A stretch of DNA of 16,360 nucleotides from contig CAAFQK010000067.1 of assembly GCA_900765115.1 (NCBI GenBank), forward strand, positions 1-16,360, given 5' to 3'. The notes beneath the pieces were generated by a model. The model was not told the origin of the DNA. It saw only the letters and a list, made by a program, of their open reading frames with translations, and ran no database searches. Positions 11,799 to 16,360 of this stretch are shown here, in pieces. Each line of letters opens with the position of its first letter. Position 1 is the stretch's first letter. The DNA is from an uncultured Collinsella sp. Lineage in GTDB: Bacteria > Actinomycetota > Coriobacteriia > Coriobacteriales > Coriobacteriaceae. The translations under genes and the position numbers were made by a program.

Positions 11799-14700
11799 TT
11801 ATGCCTCCTTAATGGGTGCCAGCGCCTGAGCCAGATCGGCAGACGTCAGCGGTCGCAGGGACACCTCAAAGCTGAAGCTCTCAAAACGGGTGCGGTAGGA
11901 ATCGAGCACCTCGGAACCCCAAGAGTTCGAACCAAGGCCGAGCAGCTGGTCGTTGATGTTGACCGTGACCGTGTCGCCCTTGACAAGGTCATAGACGTGC
12001 TTGGCGTTATCGATGGCCTCGCAGCTATAGGGCCATGCCGAGAACGAGAACGGGTTGGAGGCAGCGTCAACCGGACGGGTTACCAGCACGCCGTCACCGT
12101 GGCTGGAGCGCAGAGCAACCCAGCGGGTACCCTCGCGGTTGGCGCAGTCCTGAGGCATAACGTAGGGCGTGAACATATCGTCAACCGTGGTGCGGTAATG
12201 ACCGACCGGGTTGGCGCGCAGCGAGTCCGGATAGTTCTCGCCCGGGCCGTGGCCATACCACTCGACGGCGCGATCGCAACCGGGGACCTCGAAGGAGATA
12301 CCGATGCGCGGGATGATGTCCGAATAGTCACCGTAGGGCTCGCCGGAAACCTTGAGGTCGACGCGACCGCTCGGAAGCACGGTGTAGACGAGCTCGACGC
12401 GCATGCCGAACGCACGGACGGGAGGAGCGATACGCTGGCTCACGGTAACGACGACCGCATTGCCGTCCTGCTTCCAAGAAACCTTGCGGGTAGACGTCTG
12501 CATCACATCGATGAAGTTGTCCTTCCACAGTGAGTCATACTCCTGGGCGTGGTTATCGACGAGCGGATGCCAAAAACCAACCTGGGGACCAGAGGCCATG
12601 ACGTCGCGGCCTGATGCCTTCCACTCGCTCACGGTACCGTTTACCTTGCTGAAGGTCAGCTCGCCGTTGAGGGAGTGAATGCGGATCTCCTGCTCGGTCT
12701 CCTCGACCGTAAGCTCAGGACGAGCGGGGGCAGCGATGGCCGGCGCCGGATGGTTGGCGATGGCAAACTGGCTTGCACCCAGTTGGAACATCGGCTCGCA
12801 CCAGACGTGAGCGGCCATGGTGTAGGCGCGCACGGTCAGCAGGGTCTCGCCTACCGCGGCCTCGTGAATCACCAGTGGCAGCTGGACGGACTCGCCGGGG
12901 GCAACCGTACCGGGCATGAGCGTCTTGCGGCAGACCACGTCGCCGTCCACCAGGGTCTCGGCCGACAGGCAGACATCCTCGAGAGTGGTGAACCAACGCT
13001 TGTTGGTGACGGTCAGCTCGCCCGCCTCGGTGTCATAAGCCATGCGAACCGGGCAGATGACCTGGCCATACTCAGTGAGGCCCGGGCTCGGCTGCTGCCA
13101 AGGGAACACCATGCCATCGATGCAGAAGTTGCTGTTGTTGGGGTAGTCGCCGTTGTCGCCGCCGTACATGTCGTAGGCAACGCCGTCCTCGGTCACAGCA
13201 GCCAAACCGTGGTCGCACCATTCCCAGATAAACTGGCCTTGGATGCAATCCCAGCGATCGAAGACCTCCTGATACTCGGACAGGCCTCCGGGGCCGTTGC
13301 CCATGGAGTGACCGTACTCGCAGTTGATGCGCGGCTTGGGGAATGGATGCTCGCCAAAGTCGTTCATCTGCGACACACGGGAGTACATGGTGGAAATGAC
13401 GTCGACGGTATCGGCGTTGCGGTCCTCCTCGTAATGGACCGGGCGACCATCGAGCTCGTGAGCCTTGGCGTACATCGCGCGGATGTTGCAGCCATAGCCG
13501 CTCTCGTTGCCCATCGACCACATAATGATGCAGGCGTGGTTGCGCTCCTGCATCACCAGGCGCTCGATGCGGTCGACGTAGGCCGGCTCCCATGCCGGGT
13601 CGTCGGTGACCAGGGCGATATTGCCGATATTCTCGAAGCCATGGCTCTCCATATCGGTCTCGGCGACCAGCATGATGCCATACTCGTCGCACAGCTCGTA
13701 AAAGCGCGGGTCGTTGGCGTAGTGGGACGTGCGCACCGCGTTGATGTTGTGCTGCTTCATGAGCTCCAGGTCGCGGCGCATGCGATCGAGGCCCACGGCG
13801 CGGCCCTTGTGATCGTCGTGATCGTGGCGGTTGACGCCATGCATCTTAAAGTAGGTGCCGTTGAGGTAGATATGATTGCCCTCGACCGTCACCTCGGCAA
13901 GGCCCTGGCGATGCGGGACGTACTCGCTGACCTGGTCACCGTCGTAGACCTCAAACGTAAGGTCATAGAGGAAGGGGTCCTCGGGATTCCAGAAGTGGGC
14001 ATCGGCAACGCTGCACTCGGCATGGCCGTCGACGCACTCGCCCGTAGCCACCACGTTCTCGCCATCGCTGAGCGTAAACACAACGCGGGAAGCGCCCTCG
14101 GCAACCGTATCGAGCGTGATCAAAGCGGTATCGCCCTCGCGGTGCGTGCGGAACCTAAAGTCGACCAGGTGCGCGGCGGGACGCTGCAAAAGGTACACAT
14201 CGCGGAAGATGCCCGATGCCCACCACATGTCTTGGTCCTCGATATAGCTACCATCGCTGTACTGCAGAACCTTGACCGCAAACAGGTTGTCGCCCTCGAC
14301 AAGCGCGTCGGTCACGTCGAACTCGGCAGACAGGCGCGAGCCCTTGGTCATGCCGATAAACTTGCCGTTGACGTACAGCTCGCCATAGCTCTCGATGCCG
14401 TCAAAGCGAATGATCTCGCGAGCGCCGGCAGGCACGGCGGGAAGGTTGACGATGCGCTGGTACACGCCCGTGGGATCGTCAGAGGGAACGAACGGCTGAT
14501 CCACCGGGAACGGGAAACCCTCGTCGGTGTAGGCAAGGTTGCCATAGCCGTCCACCTGCCACAGGTGCGGAACCTCCACGTGATCCCACTCGGGCTCGTA
14601 CGTGGAAAGCTCCTCGTTAGAGACGGCAGCAGGCCCCTCAAAGAGGCGGAACTGCCATGAGCCGGACAGCTGGACAAACCCGCGCGACAGCTCGCGGCTG

Positions 14701-14807
14701 TACGTAGCGGCGAGATCGGCGGTCTCGTAACCCATGAAGTACGCATGGGGTGCCAGGCGGTTCCTGTGGGTGAGCGCTTGGTTTTCCCAATCGTTAATGG
14801 CGTCCAT
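11799..14807 (-). CDS. ebgA: Beta-galactosidase large subunit, EbgA-like (GH2)
   Basis: A 1002-residue cytosolic glycoside hydrolase family 2 enzyme that cleaves beta-galactosides such as lactose. The order is a sugar-binding jelly roll (about 45-215), an Ig-like domain (about 215-310), a TIM barrel (about 310-600), another Ig-like domain, and a C-terminal beta-galactosidase small-chain domain. The acid/base is Glu435 in WSMGNESGYG and the nucleophile is Glu497 in INCEYGHSMGN. The segments HGVNRHDHDDHKGRAV (about 323-338) and YGGDNGDYPNNSNFCIDG resemble EbgA more than LacZ as I recall them. No signal peptide is visible. AAGGAG lies 7 bp before the ATG. It heads ebgA-ebgC and is divergent from a LacI-family gene across an operator array, so it is probably substrate-induced. 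Confidence 0.95.
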   Translation of the reverse strand: MDAINDWENQALTHRNRLAPHAYFMGYETADLAATYSRELSRGFVQLSGSWQFRLFEGPAAVSNEELSTYEPEWDHVEVPHLWQVDGYGNLAYTDEGFPFPVDQPFVPSDDPTGVYQRIVNLPAVPAGAREIIRFDGIESYGELYVNGKFIGMTKGSRLSAEFDVTDALVEGDNLFAVKVLQYSDGSYIEDQDMWWASGIFRDVYLLQRPAAHLVDFRFRTHREGDTALITLDTVAEGASRVVFTLSDGENVVATGECVDGHAECSVADAHFWNPEDPFLYDLTFEVYDGDQVSEYVPHRQGLAEVTVEGNHIYLNGTYFKMHGVNRHDHDDHKGRAVGLDRMRRDLELMKQHNINAVRTSHYANDPRFYELCDEYGIMLVAETDMESHGFENIGNIALVTDDPAWEPAYVDRIERLVMQERNHACIIMWSMGNESGYGCNIRAMYAKAHELDGRPVHYEEDRNADTVDVISTMYSRVSQMNDFGEHPFPKPRINCEYGHSMGNGPGGLSEYQEVFDRWDCIQGQFIWEWCDHGLAAVTEDGVAYDMYGGDNGDYPNNSNFCIDGMVFPWQQPSPGLTEYGQVICPVRMAYDTEAGELTVTNKRWFTTLEDVCLSAETLVDGDVVCRKTLMPGTVAPGESVQLPLVIHEAAVGETLLTVRAYTMAAHVWCEPMFQLGASQFAIANHPAPAIAAPARPELTVEETEQEIRIHSLNGELTFSKVNGTVSEWKASGRDVMASGPQVGFWHPLVDNHAQEYDSLWKDNFIDVMQTSTRKVSWKQDGNAVVVTVSQRIAPPVRAFGMRVELVYTVLPSGRVDLKVSGEPYGDYSDIIPRIGISFEVPGCDRAVEWYGHGPGENYPDSLRANPVGHYRTTVDDMFTPYVMPQDCANREGTRWVALRSSHGDGVLVTRPVDAASNPFSFSAWPYSCEAIDNAKHVYDLVKGDTVTVNINDQLLGLGSNSWGSEVLDSYRTRFESFSFEVSLRPLTSADLAQALAPIKEA

Positions 14808-14841
14808 GGTGATGCTCCTTCGTCATCGTAGTGATTCTTGT

Positions 14842-14967
14842 GCAACCGGTTGTCCGCTGAACGGTCGATTTGGTCGGGTTAACGGTGCAACCGGTTGTAC
14901 AACCGGTTGTCCGCTGAACGGTCGATTTGGTCGGGTTAACGGTGCAACCGGTTGTACAACCGGGACA
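14842..14967. promoter_or_regulatory. Array of five LacI-type operators on a 57-bp tandem duplication
   Basis: Four perfect copies of [G/A]CAACCGGTTGT lie at 14842-14853, 14887-14898, 14899-14910 and 14944-14955. A fifth, decayed copy, ACAACCGGGACA, lies at 14956-14967. The AACCGGTT palindrome is typical of LacI-family operators. Sites are spaced 45, 12, 45 and 12 bp (start to start), with the 12-bp neighbours abutting. The array arises from a direct repeat: 14843-14906 is identical to 14900-14963, with an offset of 57 bp. The first site ends 35 bp before the ebgA ATG. I see no standard promoter hexamers for ebgA inside the array. Confidence 0.88.
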
Positions 14968-15198
14968 CTTATGTCACCCTGAGTATCGACACTCAGCGCA
15001 AGACATCGTTCTTAAGCTCGTAGGCAACCACCACGCCCGCTGATATCTCACCCACACGAGACGTATTCGATTGTGGCTTGGTTGCAAAACGACACCGGTC
15101 ACCGGATACCATGAACGCTGTTCAGGCGCACTATAGTAAGCTGTATCCGCACCAACCCGTATCAGCGACAACATCGACCGCATTCTCCAGGAGACGCC
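14968..15198 (+). promoter_or_regulatory. Intergenic region with a candidate promoter for the LacI gene
   Basis: This 231-bp stretch separates the operator array from the LacI-family gene. TATAGT at 15132-15137 is a good -10-like hexamer on + about 60 bp before the ATG, but the -35 position (CCATGA) is poor, so the promoter call is weak. CAGGAG (15188-15193) is the ribosome binding site, 5 bp before ATG 15199. No perfect AACCGGTT site lies in this part, so control of the regulator gene by the array would act from upstream. I see no gene here. Confidence 0.35.
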
Positions 15199-16215
15199 AT
15201 GACCCAACCAGTTCGCACCGCACCTACGCTTGCCGAGGTTGCCGCAGCTGCCGGCGTGTCGCGCTCCACGGCATCGCGCGCTCTCAACGATTCGCCCCGC
15301 ATTAGCGAGGAAACCAAAAGGCGCGTCCGCGCGGCGGCCAAGGAAGTCAATTTTGTCCCCAACGCTCGTGGCCGAGCGCTCGCTGTCGGGCGCACGGAAA
15401 TCATCGCCGTGCTCGTGACCGAGCCCCTAAGTGAACTCTTCAGCGACCCCACCTATAGCGAGTTTTTGAGCGGCATTACCGAGGAACTGTCGGAGTCGTC
15501 CTATCTGCCCGTTATCTTGCAGGCGTCTTCTACGCATGAGCGCAACCGCGCACGCGAGCACTTTGAGCGCCGCTCGTTCGACGCCGTGATCGACGTCTCC
15601 CCCTACAAGGGCAGCGAGCTGCTCGAGGTGCTGCGCGAGCTGGGCGTACCCACCGTGTTGTGCGGCCAGCTCGAGGGCCACCCCTATCGCGATGTGTTCT
15701 CGACAGTCTACTCTGACGACGAAGAGGGCGGACACTTTGCGGCACTCGCCATGAAGGAACGCGGGCGCAAAGATATCGTCGCCGTGTTGGGACCGCAAGA
15801 CAACCCCGCTGTTGTCGACCGCCTGCGCGGCTACCGTGCCGTCTTGGGCGAAGACCTCCCAGACGCAAACGTTATCTATACCGGCTGGAACAACGGAGAC
15901 GGCTATCAGGCCATGCACCAGATCCTCGCGCGCGAGATTGCTTTCGATGGCGTGCTCTGCGGATCGGACCGTATCGCGGCTGGCGTCATCACCGCGCTCA
16001 ACGAGGCAGGCCTATCCGTTCCGGCGGACGTTTCTGTCGTCGGCTTCGACGATCACGAGATTGCGGCGCGCTGTGTCCCCGCGCTCACGACCGTCCGTCA
16101 GCCCCTGCGCGAAGAAGGCCACATGGCCGCCAACATTGCGCTCGACATGATCAAGGGTGCCGAGCCCACCACCTCCGTGATGCACATGCAGCTGATCCAG
16201 AGAGACTCGCTATAA
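15199..16215 (+). CDS. LacI-family transcriptional regulator, probable ebg repressor
   Basis: A 338-residue LacI/GalR regulator, full length. The N-terminal helix-turn-helix is PTLAEVAAAAGVSRSTASRALNDSP (about 9-33). A hinge region with PNARGRALAVGRT follows (about 54-66), then a periplasmic-binding-protein-like effector domain containing GVLCGSDRIAAGVITALNEAG and VSVVGFDDHEIA. The hinge and recognition helix are of the type that binds AACCGGTT-like palindromes, which match the array next to it. It is divergent from ebgA across 391 bp, so it probably represses ebgAC until a galactoside is bound. Its effector cannot be read from sequence. The name ebgR is by position only, so I leave the symbol blank. 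Confidence 0.93.
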   Translation: MTQPVRTAPTLAEVAAAAGVSRSTASRALNDSPRISEETKRRVRAAAKEVNFVPNARGRALAVGRTEIIAVLVTEPLSELFSDPTYSEFLSGITEELSESSYLPVILQASSTHERNRAREHFERRSFDAVIDVSPYKGSELLEVLRELGVPTVLCGQLEGHPYRDVFSTVYSDDEEGGHFAALAMKERGRKDIVAVLGPQDNPAVVDRLRGYRAVLGEDLPDANVIYTGWNNGDGYQAMHQILAREIAFDGVLCGSDRIAAGVITALNEAGLSVPADVSVVGFDDHEIAARCVPALTTVRQPLREEGHMAANIALDMIKGAEPTTSVMHMQLIQRDSL

Positions 16216-16301
16216 AAAACTGGGGCAGTCTTTCCGCCAGAGGTCGCGCGCGCAGACGTGGTGTAAGAGTGTCCTGAGGTCCGTCGCTGCAAGTCCCGAT
16301 G

Positions 16302-16360
16302 TTACTCCTTCTTGAGGCCGTGCTTCTCGACTATCTCGTCCACTATCTCCCTGGCGCGCC
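16302..16360 (-). CDS. 3' end of an unidentified gene
   Basis: The last 18 codons of a reading frame enter from the right edge on the - strand and end at TAA (16304-16302). The translation is RAREIVDEIVEKHGLKKE, a charged helix. It uses AGG and ATA codons, unusual for the host genes here and similar to the IS110 transposase, so it may belong to another mobile element. The fragment is too short to name a family, and since only the tail is visible it could also be a chance open frame. Confidence 0.4.
   Translation of the reverse strand, partial: RAREIVDEIVEKHGLKKE

Noticed and set aside
10182..14660. Long + strand open frames opposite the permease and ebgA
   Set aside because: No ribosome binding sites or domains, and they oppose well-conserved genes on the - strand.
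14843..14963. Attachment site or short integrated element
   Set aside because: The repeat is a simple tandem duplication of operator DNA with no integrase nearby and a clear regulatory context.

Overview
The window reads as a chromosomal segment of a G+C-rich gut actinobacterium, most likely class Coriobacteriia and probably Collinsella. This is an inference from the strong G/C third-position bias, the feoA-feoA-feoB cluster with a FeoB-associated Cys-rich protein, an Ebg-type beta-galactosidase, and a large enoate-reductase-like flavoenzyme. It rests on pattern recognition, not on a database match.

Layout, left to right. (1) 1-479 has no recognisable gene. It starts with a G+C-rich structured stretch and ends in eight copies of a 10-bp unit (381-460) abutting a lone AAA/ORC-like ATPase gene (480-1571, +). 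That gene is followed by four degenerate dyads and a strong terminator. (2) 1925-3874 (-) encodes an FMN/4Fe-4S/FAD enoate-reductase-like oxidoreductase, with a perfect 11-bp inverted repeat in front of it. (3) 3977-7306 (-) is a ferrous-iron uptake block: two feoA paralogues, feoB behind a DtxR-like box, a terminator, then a FeoB-associated Cys-rich membrane peptide. (4) 7495-7743 (-) is an HPr-like phosphocarrier with Asp at position 46 instead of the regulatory Ser. (5) 7847-8054 is a MITE-like inverted-repeat element. Next to it is an IS110-family insertion sequence (about 8093-9644) with a perfect 15-bp inverted repeat on either side and a nested hairpin covering the transposase start codon. 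(6) 9723-11186 (-) is an APC-type amino acid permease. (7) 11340-14807 (-) is ebgA-ebgC, encoding the two subunits of an Ebg-type beta-galactosidase. It faces a divergent LacI-family regulator gene (15199-16215, +), and the shared control region holds a 57-bp tandem duplication carrying five AACCGG-cored operator sites. (8) The right edge holds the 3' end of an unidentified gene on the - strand.

How the genes work together. The feo genes form one Fe(II) uptake function, with cytosolic FeoA partners and the FeoB GTPase permease, probably under iron-dependent repression. The ebg genes and the LacI regulator form a lactose or galactoside hydrolysis unit. The HPr, permease and oxidoreductase look like independent metabolic genes. 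The points most worth a second look are the repeat-bracketed ATPase, the natural S46D-like HPr, the structured start-codon region and ends of the IS110 element, and the duplicated ebg operator array.
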